This document shows, one piece after another, positions 53,930 through 63,694 of a DNA stretch of 64,000 nucleotides. Each line of letters starts with the position of its first letter. Positions within the stretch are counted from its first letter, which is position 1. Under the pieces are notes generated by a model, which saw only the letters and a list, made by a program, of their open reading frames with translations, ran no database searches and was not told the DNA's origin. Source of the stretch: Niabella aurantiaca DSM 17617 (GTDB lineage Bacteria; Bacteroidota; Bacteroidia; Chitinophagales; Chitinophagaceae); contig NZ_KB893628.1 of assembly GCF_000374125.1 (NCBI RefSeq), positions 140,910 to 204,909 on the forward strand, read 5' to 3'. Position numbers and translations under genes: made by a program.

Positions 53930-54259
53930 TCAGGGTTTCACGCCTTCCGCATTGGGCGCCGCGGTTGCATCTGCTGTATCCCCTCCGGACTCTTTATTTC
54001 CAAAAAGGTCATTCATCCATTTTTCAGCTCCCGGAAAATGTTCCTTTAAAGAATCCATTCCCTTCGTGGCTAGCTCGGAGAAATAATCCTTTGCCTGCTC
54101 CGCAGATTTTGAAGCTTCTTCTTTTAATTTATTCGCTTTCTCCTTTAAATTATTCATCATCTTTTCTTTTTCCTCATCAGTCATGCTGGTATATTTTCCG
54201 GCAGCCAGGCCCGCCAGGGCACCCAGTATAAAGGTGGCGATATGCTTATTGTTTACCAT
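53930..54259 (-). CDS. YtxH-like small envelope protein
   Basis: 109 residues: N-terminal glycine-zipper helix (FILGALAGLAAGKYTSM), then an amphipathic Lys/Glu coiled coil (about 27-70), and an acidic tail. This is the YtxH/gas-vesicle-protein-like form linked to envelope stress. Separated from the S46 peptidase by 49 bases on the same strand; may share its transcript. Confidence 0.78.
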   Translation of the reverse strand: MVNNKHIATFILGALAGLAAGKYTSMTDEEKEKMMNNLKEKANKLKEEASKSAEQAKDYFSELATKGMDSLKEHFPGAEKWMNDLFGNKESGGDTADATAAPNAEGVKP

Positions 54260-54308
54260 GGGAAATCGTTTTAAAAGTGAATAAATAGATATTTAAATAT
54301 ACAAAAAT

Positions 54309-56486
54309 TTACAGGTTATTCCCGGTTCCGGTAACCGCCAGCTTCATTTCTTTCAACAGGTGTCCCGCACCGGCATATTTATCAATGATAAACAACACGT
54401 AGCGGATATCTACCATAATATTCCGGCAAATAGAAGCGTCATAATGGATATCGCTCATCGTGCCTTCCCATACACGGTCAAAATTGATCCCTATCAGGTT
54501 GCCGTTCGCATCCAGCGCCGGGCTGCCGCTATTGCCGCCGGTGGTATGATTGGAAGCAATAAAACATACCGGCATCCGGTAGCCACCGGATGCATCATGT
54601 ACCCCATAACGGCCATAGTCCTTTTTCATATATAACCGGCGCAATTTTTCGGGAACATCAAACTCGTAATCACCCGGGATGTATTTTTCCATAACCCCAT
54701 CCAGGTATGTGCTATAGCCATAGCTTACTCCGTCTGCCGGATGATATCCATCTACCTTGCCAAAGCCCACCCGCATAGTGCTGTTGGCATCGGGGTAAAT
54801 TTTTTTATCGGTTAGCACCTCTGTTTGCGCCTGCATGTATTTCCGCTGCAAACCATTGATCCGCGCCTGCAGCTCATTAAGCTTTGGGGTAACTTCGTTA
54901 TTATACAGGTCCGCCATTGCTAAGACCAGCAGGGCTGTCGGATCTGTTTCCAATGCCCGGTAAAGTTCTCGGGGATCGGACCGCACCCCATCCAGTACTT
55001 TTGCCGGATCGAGAAAAATACTGTGATCATATAAAGCAGCGGCCCACCGTTGATAGTCTTTTCCATACTGCTCAAATTGCCGTTTAGCAACCGGCACTAT
55101 ATACGCCGCCTGTTGTTTTTCCATGTACACCGGAAGCAGGGCTGCAAAAATTTCCCTATCTACCTCTGTACTGAAGTTCTTATACAGCTCGGTCAGCTTT
55201 TCCAGCTGTGCACTTTGCTCTTTACCATACCCGGGCTTTCCGGTAGCCGCCTGCAAAGCCCGCAAACGGTTTATGATCCCAAACAATTCGATCTTGCTGA
55301 TCGTTTCCAGATAATAGTCTCGTGTAAGCCCATAGGGCGCTATTTCTTTATATACATCATTCAATTCCTGCAAGACATTCCCGTATTTTTTATAAAGACT
55401 TTCACTTGCTTGCAGCCGTTTTTGAAAATCTGTTTCATACAATTGCTTCTTTTGCACAGCCCCCGTACGTGTAAGCCCCAGTATTTCTCCCTGCCACTTT
55501 TTCCACGCGTTGGAAATGCCCGCATATTTAGAGGCATATTTTATTTTCAGCTCTTCATCTGCGCGCATATAGTTTTTCATAACGCCCAGAGCCTTATCCC
55601 TGATCAGGATCTTCGCCGGGTCATTCAGCTCCACGATCTGCCTTACCGCTTCACTGGGAAGATACTCAGACGTACGGCCGGGAAAACCAAAGATCATGGT
55701 AAAATCATCCTGCTTCATTCCCTGCAGGGATATGGTCAGCGCTCTTTTCGGAACATAAGGAACATTATCCGGTGAATATGCGGCCGGGCGGTTATCTTTT
55801 CCGGCATAGATCCTGAAAACGCTGAAATCTCCGGTATGCCTGGGCCACATCCAGTTATCCGAGTCCTGCCCGAAATTTCCAATACTGGAAGGCGGGGCGC
55901 CAACCAGCCGTATATCCTTAAAGGTCTCCGTTACAAAAAGATAGTATTTATTCCCTTCAAAAAACGGGCTGACAAAGGCGTTTTCAAAATCACCCAATAC
56001 CGTGGTCCGTTTCAGTTCATTGATATTCCGGTCGATCATGCTTTGGCGGTCACGTTCTTCCATTGCTAAATTTACCCCTTTTAATACACGGTCCGATACA
56101 TCGTCGATCCTGACAATAAACGTCACAAACAGATCTTCATTGGGCAGCTCTTCCGCAAGATTCCGCGCCCAGAAGCCGTCCCTGATATAGTTTTTGTCCA
56201 GTGTTGCATGTCTTTGTATGGATCCAAAACCACAATGGTGATTGGTCAGCACCAGCCCTTTTTCTGAAACAACCTCTCCCGTACAAAATCCACCGAAGTT
56301 TACGATCGCATCTTTCAGGCTGCCTTTATTAATATCATAAATGTCTTTTGCGGTTATCTTCATACCCAGCTGCTGCATCCGTTGCTCATTAAGGCTTTCC
56401 AGCAGCTGCGGTAACCACATTCCTTCATCGGCTTTTGCCAGGCCCATGCACATCAATCCGGCCGCCAGGCCGAAAATTTTTTTCAT
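54309..56486 (-). CDS. S46 family dipeptidyl-peptidase, DPP11-type
   Basis: 725 residues from the ATG at 56486 (MKKIFGLAAGLMCMGLAKAD; the open frame extends 15 codons upstream). Chymotrypsin-like catalytic residues: His in LVLTNHHCGFGSIQ, Asp in WMWPRHTGDFSVFRIYAG, Ser in TTGGNSGSPALDANG. The S1-pocket segment reads INFDRVWEGTMSDI, with Arg at the place that gives DPP11 its Asp/Glu preference, where DPP7 has Gly. Periplasmic, feeds dipeptide uptake. Last minus-strand gene before the proposed origin. Confidence 0.92.
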   Translation of the reverse strand: MKKIFGLAAGLMCMGLAKADEGMWLPQLLESLNEQRMQQLGMKITAKDIYDINKGSLKDAIVNFGGFCTGEVVSEKGLVLTNHHCGFGSIQRHATLDKNYIRDGFWARNLAEELPNEDLFVTFIVRIDDVSDRVLKGVNLAMEERDRQSMIDRNINELKRTTVLGDFENAFVSPFFEGNKYYLFVTETFKDIRLVGAPPSSIGNFGQDSDNWMWPRHTGDFSVFRIYAGKDNRPAAYSPDNVPYVPKRALTISLQGMKQDDFTMIFGFPGRTSEYLPSEAVRQIVELNDPAKILIRDKALGVMKNYMRADEELKIKYASKYAGISNAWKKWQGEILGLTRTGAVQKKQLYETDFQKRLQASESLYKKYGNVLQELNDVYKEIAPYGLTRDYYLETISKIELFGIINRLRALQAATGKPGYGKEQSAQLEKLTELYKNFSTEVDREIFAALLPVYMEKQQAAYIVPVAKRQFEQYGKDYQRWAAALYDHSIFLDPAKVLDGVRSDPRELYRALETDPTALLVLAMADLYNNEVTPKLNELQARINGLQRKYMQAQTEVLTDKKIYPDANSTMRVGFGKVDGYHPADGVSYGYSTYLDGVMEKYIPGDYEFDVPEKLRRLYMKKDYGRYGVHDASGGYRMPVCFIASNHTTGGNSGSPALDANGNLIGINFDRVWEGTMSDIHYDASICRNIMVDIRYVLFIIDKYAGAGHLLKEMKLAVTGTGNNL

Positions 56487-56531
56487 TGAGATCATCATTT
56501 CCAAAATTATAAGACGGGAAAGATAAGGCAA

Positions 56532-57073
56532 TTTATAGTACTTACATACATTCGTTTTTTAAAAGTTTTTTTGGTTTTCCAGCCCTAAAAAGCATCTTTT
56601 TGTCCCCAAACCTATGTGTATTATCCATAGATAATGTGTATAACCCTTTGTGGAACGTGTATGTGAAATGTATTACTGGCTGAAATTTTCGTCTCTGCGC
56701 TTCCGCTTTCTATTTTTGGTTAACAGCTGCCATTTTATACCAGCAATATTAACATAGTGTAAATTTAATATGTCCTTTCCTTTTTGTAAACACCTCAGAA
56801 TCCACATTTCTGTTAATAAATACCCGTAATCTATAAGATTCGTAACTTCATCATGTGAATATGTGTTGAATATATGTGGGTAACCAAAAATCCGGAAAAA
56901 ATAAAACTCGTGAATAACCCGGTTATCCACTAATCCACAGCCGTAATAATAATAGATTATTTTAAATAAATAATTAATATAAATATTATTAAAAAGAGAA
57001 AAAAGGAGTTTAAAAAAACTTTGATTTTTTATTGAGCTTGGTTGTATCATTGCAGGGATAAAATTTTTCAATT
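56532..57073. other. Candidate chromosomal replication origin (oriC)
   Basis: 540 bases without a gene. Five one-mismatch matches to the DnaA box TTATCCACA: 56621-56629 (TTATCCATA), 56635-56643 (minus, TTATACACA), 56875-56883 (minus, TTACCCACA), 56923-56931 (TTATCCACT), 56931-56939 (TAATCCACA). The next 60 bases (56941-57000) hold only 6 G or C, a possible unwinding element. Plus-strand base skew turns here: 48661-48720 in the plus-strand CapA gene has 11 G and 20 C, while 58681-58740 in a plus-strand gene has 27 G and 7 C. Flanking genes point away on both sides. Confidence 0.65.
57020..57052 (+). promoter_or_regulatory. Promoter of nadA
   Basis: TTTG at 57020-57023 and TATCATTG (one mismatch to TAnnTTTG) at 57045-57052, spacer 21 bases, matching the Bacteroidota -33/-7 layout; ATG at 57074. 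Confidence 0.55.
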
Positions 57074-58084
57074 ATGGACGCAGGTAGCTTGGAAGCAGCA
57101 AAGAATGGTTTGGATCAGAAAGGTTTTCTGGATGTGACAGTTGATCCGAAACTGGATCTGTTTGAAGAAATTGAAAAATTGAAGAAGGAAAAAAATGCGG
57201 TGGTACTGGCGCATTATTACCAGGAGCCTGAGATACAGGATATTGCGGATTATATCGGCGATAGCCTCGGATTGGCACAGGAGGCGCAAAAGACGAATGC
57301 GGATATGATCGTGTTTGCCGGGGTTCATTTTATGGCAGAAACCGCCAAGATCCTGAATCCAACAAAGAAAGTGGTGATCCCCGACTTTAAAGCCGGTTGC
57401 TCCCTGAGCGATAGCTGCCCGCCACCCTTGTTTCAGAAGTTTAAAGAGCAGCATCCGGATCATGTGGTGGTGAGCTATATTAACTGCAGTGCGGGCATTA
57501 AGGCTTTGAGCGATGTGATCGTTACCAGTAGCAACGCCCGGATCATCGTGGAAAGTTTTCCGAAAGACCAGAAGATTATTTTTGCGCCGGATAAGAACCT
57601 GGGCGCCTACATTAATAAGGTTACGGGAAGGAATATGTTGCTGTGGAACGGCGCATGTATGGTGCATGAAATATTTAGCCTGGAGAAAATCACCCGGTTA
57701 AAACACCAGCATCCCAATGCCAAACTGATTGCTCATCCCGAGTGTGAGGAACCGCTGCTGCGATTGGCGGATTATATCGGATCCACTACCGGCCTTCTGA
57801 AATACACGAAGCAGGATGACGCAAAAGAATACATTGTAGCAACAGAAACGGGCATCCTGCACCAGATGGAAAAAGCCAGCCCCGGTAAGGTGTTCATCCC
57901 GGCTCCCCCGGACAACAGCTGCGCCTGCAATGATTGTCCGCATATGAAAAGGAACACATTGGAGAAACTCTATCTGTGCATGAAATATGAATTACCGGAT
58001 ATCATTATGGATGAGTCATTACGGCTTGCCGCTAAGAAACCCATCGACCGGATGCTTGAGATCAGCGCAGCTGCAGGATTGTAA
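57074..58084 (+). CDS. nadA: Quinolinate synthase A
   Basis: 336 residues. NadA makes quinolinate from iminoaspartate and dihydroxyacetone phosphate in NAD synthesis. Motifs: [33 protein letters not shown], and the three [4Fe-4S] cysteines in [18 protein letters not shown] and CNDCPHMK. Full length. nadD, for a later step, is 4 kb downstream; nadB and nadC are not in the window. Confidence 0.97.
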   Translation: MDAGSLEAAKNGLDQKGFLDVTVDPKLDLFEEIEKLKKEKNAVVLAHYYQEPEIQDIADYIGDSLGLAQEAQKTNADMIVFAGVHFMAETAKILNPTKKVVIPDFKAGCSLSDSCPPPLFQKFKEQHPDHVVVSYINCSAGIKALSDVIVTSSNARIIVESFPKDQKIIFAPDKNLGAYINKVTGRNMLLWNGACMVHEIFSLEKITRLKHQHPNAKLIAHPECEEPLLRLADYIGSTTGLLKYTKQDDAKEYIVATETGILHQMEKASPGKVFIPAPPDNSCACNDCPHMKRNTLEKLYLCMKYELPDIIMDESLRLAAKKPIDRMLEISAAAGL

Positions 58085-58102
58085 CCGTTTTACAAAACAG
58101 GA

Positions 58103-59293
58103 ATGTTCAGGTGTTTTGCCATCATTACAGGAATACTCGTATTTTTTCCGTTTGTCTCTTTTTCACAGGGAACTTTTGAATGGAGCCAGCATAGGATTGA
58201 ATTGAAGAAGGGACTCCGGTTTTCGTTGAAGATTCCTGCCGGATACCAGATCCACGTGGCGGCGCAGGGACTGGAGCGTCCGCGTTTTTTTTCTAAAAGC
58301 CCGGATGGAAGATTGTTTGTTACGGATATGCACAATAGGGGTGATAACAAAAAGGGCAGGGTGCTTATCCTGAATAAATGGAATCCCAAAACGAAAACCT
58401 TCGATGGCGTCACTACTTTTTTAGAAGGACTGCACAATCCCAACCAGGTAGCTTTTTATACAATAGGGCAACAAACCTATATTTATATTGCAGAAACGGG
58501 GAAGTTGAGTTATTATGAATATACTGCCGGGGACTCAGTGGCTGTGGGAAAACCGGTGGTCATTGCGACATTTCCGGATTACGGACTGAGCTATAAGTAT
58601 GGCGGATGGCATCTTACACGCAGTATCGCCTTTCATAAAAGTAAGGTCTATGTAAGTGTTGGCAGCAGCTGTGATGCGTGTGTAGAGAAGGAGGAGGTGC
58701 GGGCGGTTGTTTTGGAGATGGATCCGGACGGAGGTCATCAGCGGGTTTTTGCGCGGGGTATCCGGAATGCAGTAGGCATAAAATGGGTAAATAGTGCTCT
58801 TTGGGTTACGCATATGGGCAGGGATAACCGCGGACCAGATCAGCCGGAAGAATTATTTCATACAGTGGAGGAGAACGGATTTTATGGATGGCCGTATTAT
58901 TATCAGTATAAAAAGAGGATCATTGCCGATACACAGTTTGTAAAACGTGCCCGTTCAGCGTTTGTACACAAACCAGCAGTTGCGCCCTATGCTTTTAAGG
59001 CGCATGCTGCTCCGTTGGGATTTGAACGGATGCATGACTTTAAAGATCCGCTCCTGAACAACAGTTTCCTGGTAGCATTGCATGGAAGCACCAGTGTGTG
59101 GCGGCAGCGGGGAAATGCCATTGTACAGCTGATGCCGGACGGCACATACAGAGAGATTATCAGTGGCTTTCTTCAGGGAAAGACCGAAGACCGGAGATAT
59201 GGACGTCCTTGTGACATCATACAATGGGATGATCGTTCATTTTTTATCAGCGATGATAAGAATGGGATCATTTATTTTTTAGAAAAGCGCTGA
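58103..59293 (+). CDS. Secreted PQQ-type sugar (sorbosone) dehydrogenase-like propeller protein
   Basis: 396 residues with a signal peptide (to VSFSQ). A six-bladed beta propeller of the GDH/L-sorbosone dehydrogenase type: RPRFFSKSPDGRLFVTDMHN, SIAFHKSKVYVSVGSSCDAC, VFARGIRNAVGIKWVN, THMGRDNRGPDQPEEL, FLVALHGST. PQQ binding is not certain. Starts 18 bases after nadA, so probably cotranscribed. Confidence 0.85.
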   Translation: MFRCFAIITGILVFFPFVSFSQGTFEWSQHRIELKKGLRFSLKIPAGYQIHVAAQGLERPRFFSKSPDGRLFVTDMHNRGDNKKGRVLILNKWNPKTKTFDGVTTFLEGLHNPNQVAFYTIGQQTYIYIAETGKLSYYEYTAGDSVAVGKPVVIATFPDYGLSYKYGGWHLTRSIAFHKSKVYVSVGSSCDACVEKEEVRAVVLEMDPDGGHQRVFARGIRNAVGIKWVNSALWVTHMGRDNRGPDQPEELFHTVEENGFYGWPYYYQYKKRIIADTQFVKRARSAFVHKPAVAPYAFKAHAAPLGFERMHDFKDPLLNNSFLVALHGSTSVWRQRGNAIVQLMPDGTYREIISGFLQGKTEDRRYGRPCDIIQWDDRSFFISDDKNGIIYFLEKR

Positions 59294-59371
59294 CCAGGAA
59301 ACGGATTCTTTATTAAACTTTATTGTAACAAAATAATTAACTTTATTTGCACCTGTTAAACCATTTGTTTT

Positions 59372-60127
59372 ATGAAATTACTGGAGAATAAAATAGCCAT
59401 AGTTACGGGGGCAGCACGAGGGATTGGTGAAGCAATAGTAGATACATTTGCCGGGCAGGGCGCAGCTGTTGCTTTTTCCTATGTAAGCGACCGGAGTGCT
59501 GAAAAGGCGAATGCGTTGGTTGATAAATGGGCGGGAAAGGGAGTAAGGATCAAAGCGTGGCAGAGTAATGCGGGGGATATGCAGGCTTGCGAATCCTTTG
59601 TTGCGGAAGTACTGGAAGAATTTGGAACGATCGATATCTGTGTGAACAATGCGGGTATCTCTAAGGATAATTTATTGCTGCGTATGACGCAGGAACAATG
59701 GGAATCGGTGTTACAGGTAAATCTCAACAGTGTATTCTACATGACCAAACAGGTAATCAAGCCAATGATGAAGGCAAAGCGTGGGAGTATCATTAATATG
59801 AGTTCGGTAATCGGAGTGATGGGAAATGCAGGCCAAGCCAGTTATGCAGCCAGTAAGGCAGGGATCATCGGGTTTACAAAAAGTGTGGCAAAAGAGTTGG
59901 GTAGTCGCAATATTCGGTGCAACGCTATTGCCCCGGGGTTTGTGGAAACAGATATGACCAGTTACCTGCATGATGGGGATGCTTCTTCTAAGTACCTTGC
60001 AGATATTCCTTTGGGAAAATTTGCAAAGGCGACGGATATCGCCAACACGGCTTTATTTTTGGCTTCAGATATGGGATCCTATATAACGGGTCAAACGATT
60101 AGTGTTTGCGGAGGGCTGAATATTTAA
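59372..60127 (+). CDS. fabG: 3-oxoacyl-[acyl-carrier-protein] reductase
   Basis: 251 residues, classical SDR. NADPH loop VTGAARGIGEAIV, NNAGISKDNLLLRM, catalytic Ser in INMSSVIGVMGNAGQ, Tyr/Lys in SYAASKAGIIGFTKS, and PGFVETDMT. The NNAGI-x-DNLLLRM segment is the FabG hallmark. No other fatty acid genes adjoin. Confidence 0.93.
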   Translation: MKLLENKIAIVTGAARGIGEAIVDTFAGQGAAVAFSYVSDRSAEKANALVDKWAGKGVRIKAWQSNAGDMQACESFVAEVLEEFGTIDICVNNAGISKDNLLLRMTQEQWESVLQVNLNSVFYMTKQVIKPMMKAKRGSIINMSSVIGVMGNAGQASYAASKAGIIGFTKSVAKELGSRNIRCNAIAPGFVETDMTSYLHDGDASSKYLADIPLGKFAKATDIANTALFLASDMGSYITGQTISVCGGLNI

Positions 60128-60491
60128 AAGAGACGGTTGATGCCTTTACCGTCGTTTCATTAGTAACGTTATTGCTTCACTTCATTATGATTTATTAGAT
60201 CGTGCAGTTTGAAACAGGTCTGTTCTTTACAGGCGATTTTGAGGACAACATGGATTTGCTGAAGGACCGGATTGCGGTTGTTACAAAAAAAGTATTTTAT
60301 TTTTAGCTAATGTATTGGCCGCAGTTTTGCGGTGCGCAGGTTTTTTTTCAGCTGGGTTTTGGTGATTCCCGCAAATTCCTTTGCGAAGTATCTGTTTAAA
60401 AGTAGTACCTTTTGTGGAAAATTTCGTGGTAAGTTGGTTTTGCATATTTTTATCAGTGGAGTTTCAAAACTGAATCATTGAATTGTCCGGA
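60128..60491. other. Gene-free stretch between fabG and chrA
   Basis: Begins with a weak hairpin, GACGGT (60132-60137) with ACCGTC (60148-60153), which could end fabG transcription. On the minus strand 60307-60420 reads RYFAKEFAGITKTQLKKNLR before a stop, possibly a relic, but no family was secured. Confidence 0.4.
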
Positions 60492-61727
60492 ATGTTGCTG
60501 AGGCATTTACATTTTTTAAAACTGGTGCTGTTGCATGGCTTAACTGCCTTTGGCGGACCTCAGGCGCATCTGGCCATGATGATGAAAACTTTTGTGAAGC
60601 AGACTCCTTATATAACGGAAAAGGAGCTGATGGAATACAATGCATTCTGCCAGTTGCTTCCGGGAGCATCATCTACTCAAACATTAACGCTGATCGGGTT
60701 TAAAAGAGGGGGCGTGCCACTGGCAATTCTCACTTTACTGGTCTGGATCCTGCCCGCGTGCAGCATTATGGGTGGGCTGTCTTTTTTAGTGAATTATTTG
60801 ACCGGTGAAGAAAGCCTGAACATTTTTCGGTTCATCGTGCCCATGGCTGCGGGGTTTTTGATTTATGCCTGTGTTTCAGCTTTTCCCTATTCTGTAAATA
60901 ATATGATCACTTTTGTGATAGCCTTTTTGGCGGGGTTGATCACTTTTTTGTTTTTCGGAAGACCGTTTATTGTGCCGGTGCTTATCGTTGCGGGAGGGGT
61001 TGTTACCAACCTGAGTAAGAAAAGGATCCCGCAGGTGGTGGTAAGACCGGGTAAAATACAATGGTGGAATATCTGGCTTTTTGCCATCATCTTTATTCTT
61101 GCCGGTATTTTCAGTGAGTTGGCCCGGAAAAACGAGTGGGAGTATAGGAAACCGGTGAATCTTTTTGAGAATACGTACCGGATGGGCAGCCTGGTTTTTG
61201 GAGGGGGCAATGTTCTGATGCCGATCATGTATGAGCAGTACAGCGTGCGGCCGGAAGAAGTTAAAGTAAAGAACCCGAACGCGATAAAAATAGATAAGGA
61301 AGAAATGCTTACGGGTATTGGTCTGGTTCGGGCAATGCCAGGTCCGGTTTTTTCGATATCTTCTTATACAGGCGGATTGGCCTTAAAAGATATGGGTGCG
61401 TCTATGCAGGTGGTCGGTGCTGTAATTGGGATGGCGGGTATTTTTTTGCCGAGTGCCTTGTTGGTGCTTTTTTTCTTTCCCATCTGGAATATGTTGAAAA
61501 AATATTCGGTGATCTACCGGTCGCTGGAAGGGATCAACGCATCGGTAATGGGTATCATGATGGGGTCTACGGTGTACATTATGAAAGATCTTTCGATATT
61601 CAATTTTCAGGCGCTGGAACTAACCAACCTCGCCGTGGTACTGGGTACCTCGGCAATATTGATCTTTACGAAGATCCCTGCTCCTGTTCTGGTATTTCTT
61701 TGTTTAATGCTAGGCTATTTTCTATAA
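60492..61727 (+). CDS. chrA: Chromate transporter family protein (ChrA)
   Basis: 411 residues from the ATG at 60492. Two CHR halves: the first with [18 protein letters not shown] and [20 protein letters not shown], the second with [17 protein letters not shown] and [20 protein letters not shown]. About ten membrane helices. Long-chain two-domain form. Chromate export is family knowledge; many members have unknown substrates. Overlaps the 3' end of nadD (convergent) by 13 bases. Confidence 0.92.
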   Translation: MLLRHLHFLKLVLLHGLTAFGGPQAHLAMMMKTFVKQTPYITEKELMEYNAFCQLLPGASSTQTLTLIGFKRGGVPLAILTLLVWILPACSIMGGLSFLVNYLTGEESLNIFRFIVPMAAGFLIYACVSAFPYSVNNMITFVIAFLAGLITFLFFGRPFIVPVLIVAGGVVTNLSKKRIPQVVVRPGKIQWWNIWLFAIIFILAGIFSELARKNEWEYRKPVNLFENTYRMGSLVFGGGNVLMPIMYEQYSVRPEEVKVKNPNAIKIDKEEMLTGIGLVRAMPGPVFSISSYTGGLALKDMGASMQVVGAVIGMAGIFLPSALLVLFFFPIWNMLKKYSVIYRSLEGINASVMGIMMGSTVYIMKDLSIFNFQALELTNLAVVLGTSAILIFTKIPAPVLVFLCLMLGYFL

Positions 61728-62287
61728 TAGCCTGCTTTTTCAATTTCTTCGATAACTGTGTCCGGAAGCAGATAGCGGATGGACTTTTTAGCTTTGATCA
61801 GCCGGCGGATGTCGGTGGCTGAAATCTCCAGAAATGGAGCCTGCAATAAAGTTGTTTTATTTCCAATATTGGCATTTATAGAGAAACCTGGTCGATTGTA
61901 TATTAATATAATAAAGTTTTCTAATATAAATGAATAGTTTTTCCATTTTTGAATATTTTGAAAGCTATCGCTGCCAAGTATGATCGAAAATTCGTGCTGC
62001 GGATACTTTTCCGATAAATGTGTAAGGGTAACAGCGGTATAAGAAGGCCGGGGAAGGGTGAACTCTATATCAGTTGCCTGCATGCGGATATCATTGTCAA
62101 TGGCCAGCCGGGTCAGATGAAGCCGTTGGTTTTCATTCAGCAGGGAAGCAGTTTCTTTCAACGGATTGTGAGGGGATACTACAAACCATATGCGGTCTAC
62201 CAGTTCTTCATTGAGTACATGATTGGCAATGATGAGGTGTGCATGGTGTATGGGATTAAAGGAGCCAAAGAACAAGCCGATTTTCAT
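61715..62287 (-). CDS. nadD: Nicotinate-nucleotide adenylyltransferase
   Basis: 190 residues, adenylyltransferase fold. [20 protein letters not shown] (nucleotide-binding GxFxPxHxxH) and [10 protein letters not shown] (ISSTxxR), with [11 protein letters not shown] and [10 protein letters not shown]. Makes deamido-NAD from NaMN. Nine bases after feoA on the same strand, so the two may be cotranscribed. Confidence 0.96.
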   Translation of the reverse strand: MKIGLFFGSFNPIHHAHLIIANHVLNEELVDRIWFVVSPHNPLKETASLLNENQRLHLTRLAIDNDIRMQATDIEFTLPRPSYTAVTLTHLSEKYPQHEFSIILGSDSFQNIQKWKNYSFILENFIILIYNRPGFSINANIGNKTTLLQAPFLEISATDIRRLIKAKKSIRYLLPDTVIEEIEKAGYYRK

Positions 62288-62296
62288 AGTTCAGGA

Positions 62297-62539
62297 TCAG
62301 TTTATGGAATCAACAACAATAAATCGGGCTTCATCAAGGCGGAGGCTCAGGGTGTAACCCGCTACGGAAATGGAGATAGGATCGTTAAGAGGGGCTATTT
62401 TTATGATCTCGATTTCCTCACCGGGGAGGCAGCCCATTTCCATCAGTTTCAGAAAGATCTCTTCTGTTGTAAATTTCTGTATACGCGCACGTTGCCCGGG
62501 CTTTAAATCGGAAAGGAGGATTTCTTTTTGTTGTTCCAT
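62297..62539 (-). CDS. feoA: FeoA family protein
   Basis: 80 residues, an SH3-like FeoA domain: LSDLKPGQRARIQKF, KLMEMGCLPGEEIEIIKIAP, and YTLSLRLDEARFIVV. FeoA assists the FeoB ferrous-iron transporter, but no feoB is in the window. Confidence 0.9.
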   Translation of the reverse strand: MEQQKEILLSDLKPGQRARIQKFTTEEIFLKLMEMGCLPGEEIEIIKIAPLNDPISISVAGYTLSLRLDEARFIVVDSIN

Positions 62540-62591
62540 CTTGCAAATCTAACTATTGTAGGTTGTGTTTTATTTACGAATTTTGAAAAAT

Positions 62592-63035
62592 ATGAATCTG
62601 CAGCATTTACCCCAGGTAACTTTCTCTTTTCATAAAAGAACAACGCTTAATAAACGGAATCGGTTGAAAGGGTTTCTTATATCCCTGTTTCAGGAGAACA
62701 AGCAGGAGCTGGAGCGTCTGCATTATGTGTTTTGTGATGATGTAGAGATCCTGGAGATTAACCGGCAATATTTAGAACATGATTACTATACAGATATCAT
62801 CACTTTTGATATGCGGGAGAAGGAATCCGAACCAATGAGTGCAGATATCTTTATCAGTGTAGATACGGTCCGGTCAAACGCTATATTGGTGAATGAGCCT
62901 TTTTACAGGGAGCTTCACCGGGTCATCTTTCATGGGGCTCTGCATTTGTGTGGATATAACGACAAAACAAGTGAAGAACAGGGAATCATGCGAAGAATGG
63001 AAGAACACCATCTTGAAAAATATGGATTTAAATAG
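62592..63035 (+). CDS. ybeY: Endoribonuclease YbeY (16S rRNA maturation)
   Basis: 147 residues from the ATG at 62592. YbeY core: YLEHDYYTDIITFDM, SADIFISVDTVRSNA, FHGALHLCGYNDKTSEE. Two zinc His are present (HGALH); the usual third (GYDH) is replaced, GYND, as is common in Bacteroidota. Divergent from feoA. Followed by parS-like sites. Confidence 0.93.
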   Translation: MNLQHLPQVTFSFHKRTTLNKRNRLKGFLISLFQENKQELERLHYVFCDDVEILEINRQYLEHDYYTDIITFDMREKESEPMSADIFISVDTVRSNAILVNEPFYRELHRVIFHGALHLCGYNDKTSEEQGIMRRMEEHHLEKYGFK

Positions 63036-63036
63036 C

Positions 63037-63052
63037 TGTTCCACGTGAAACC
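63037..63052. promoter_or_regulatory. parS-like site 1
   Basis: TGTTCCACGTGAAACC, a match to the bacterial parS consensus TGTTnCACGTGAAACA with one terminal difference. Begins 2 bases after the ybeY stop. Confidence 0.75.
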
Positions 63053-63132
63053 AAGATCATCATATCTGTATCTGGAGGAAGTTATTCGAGTCGTTCCATG
63101 TAAAATCTCTTAATAGTAGAGATTTATTTTTT

Positions 63133-63148
63133 TGTTCCACGTGAAACG
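63133..63148. promoter_or_regulatory. parS-like site 2
   Basis: TGTTCCACGTGAAACG, same core as site 1. A decayed copy, CGTTCCATGTAAAATC, lies between them at 63092-63107. Confidence 0.75.
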
Positions 63149-63588
63149 TTTTTTTAATAGGAATGGATCTTTTGTAGAGGATCTTGCTGATCGGTGCTCA
63201 GAAAATTTAATGGTAATGAGGGATGTAATAATGAGGCGATATTAATTTTAATGGCGGGTGGTATCCTAAATGGTTTGCGGATATGACTGGTGCCACGGGC
63301 AATGTGCCTACTGACGGAACAATAAGTTTATTAGGATGATTTGACATCGCGGCTGAAAGCTGATCGTTGGTTGATACATGCTTGTTTTTAAAAGGTGTAT
63401 CCGGAATATAAAATAGCTCTGTTTGGATAGACTTATTTTCCTGCAATAGAAGATGTTCTTGGTGCTTGTTTAAACGATGGTAATATCCGGGTATTCCCAG
63501 ACCAGACCCGGGTGTTTTATGTGGTATTCATTTTGTTTTTTTTTGCGATCACCGCTCTATGGCAATTGTAAGCATTGAATAGATTAAC

Positions 63589-63604
63589 TGTTTCACGTGG
63601 AACA
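63589..63604. promoter_or_regulatory. parS-like site 3
   Basis: TGTTTCACGTGGAACA, a near-perfect dyad around CACGTG, 91 bases before mnmG. With sites 1 and 2 it makes three ParB sites in 570 bases. The rest of 63053-63694 has no convincing gene. Confidence 0.78.
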
Positions 63605-63681
63605 CCAGAATCGGTCGAAAACAGTATGCTCCCTGAGAATGTGTTGAAAAGGATTAAGAAACACTTGTAAAGGGAATGACT

Positions 63682-63689
63682 TAATTTTG
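63682..63689 (+). promoter_or_regulatory. Promoter -7 element of mnmG
   Basis: TAATTTTG, exact TAnnTTTG, 5 bases before the ATG at 63695, the same near-leaderless spacing as the CapA-like gene. Confidence 0.55.
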
Positions 63690-63694
63690 CAGCC

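Noticed and set aside
56673-57071. 132-codon Ile/Tyr/Asn-rich minus-strand frame in the proposed origin
   Set aside because: The composition is what AT-rich DNA gives by chance; it has no recognisable motif and covers the DnaA boxes and the unwinding stretch.
60307-60420. Minus-strand RYFAKEFAGITKTQLKKNLR, looking like the end of a helix-turn-helix regulator
   Set aside because: No upstream part of such a protein is present and the resemblance is too short to name a family.
63207-63446. 79-codon minus-strand frame between the parS-like sites
   Set aside because: Composition is ordinary for random sequence, no domain, and it lies among the partition sites.
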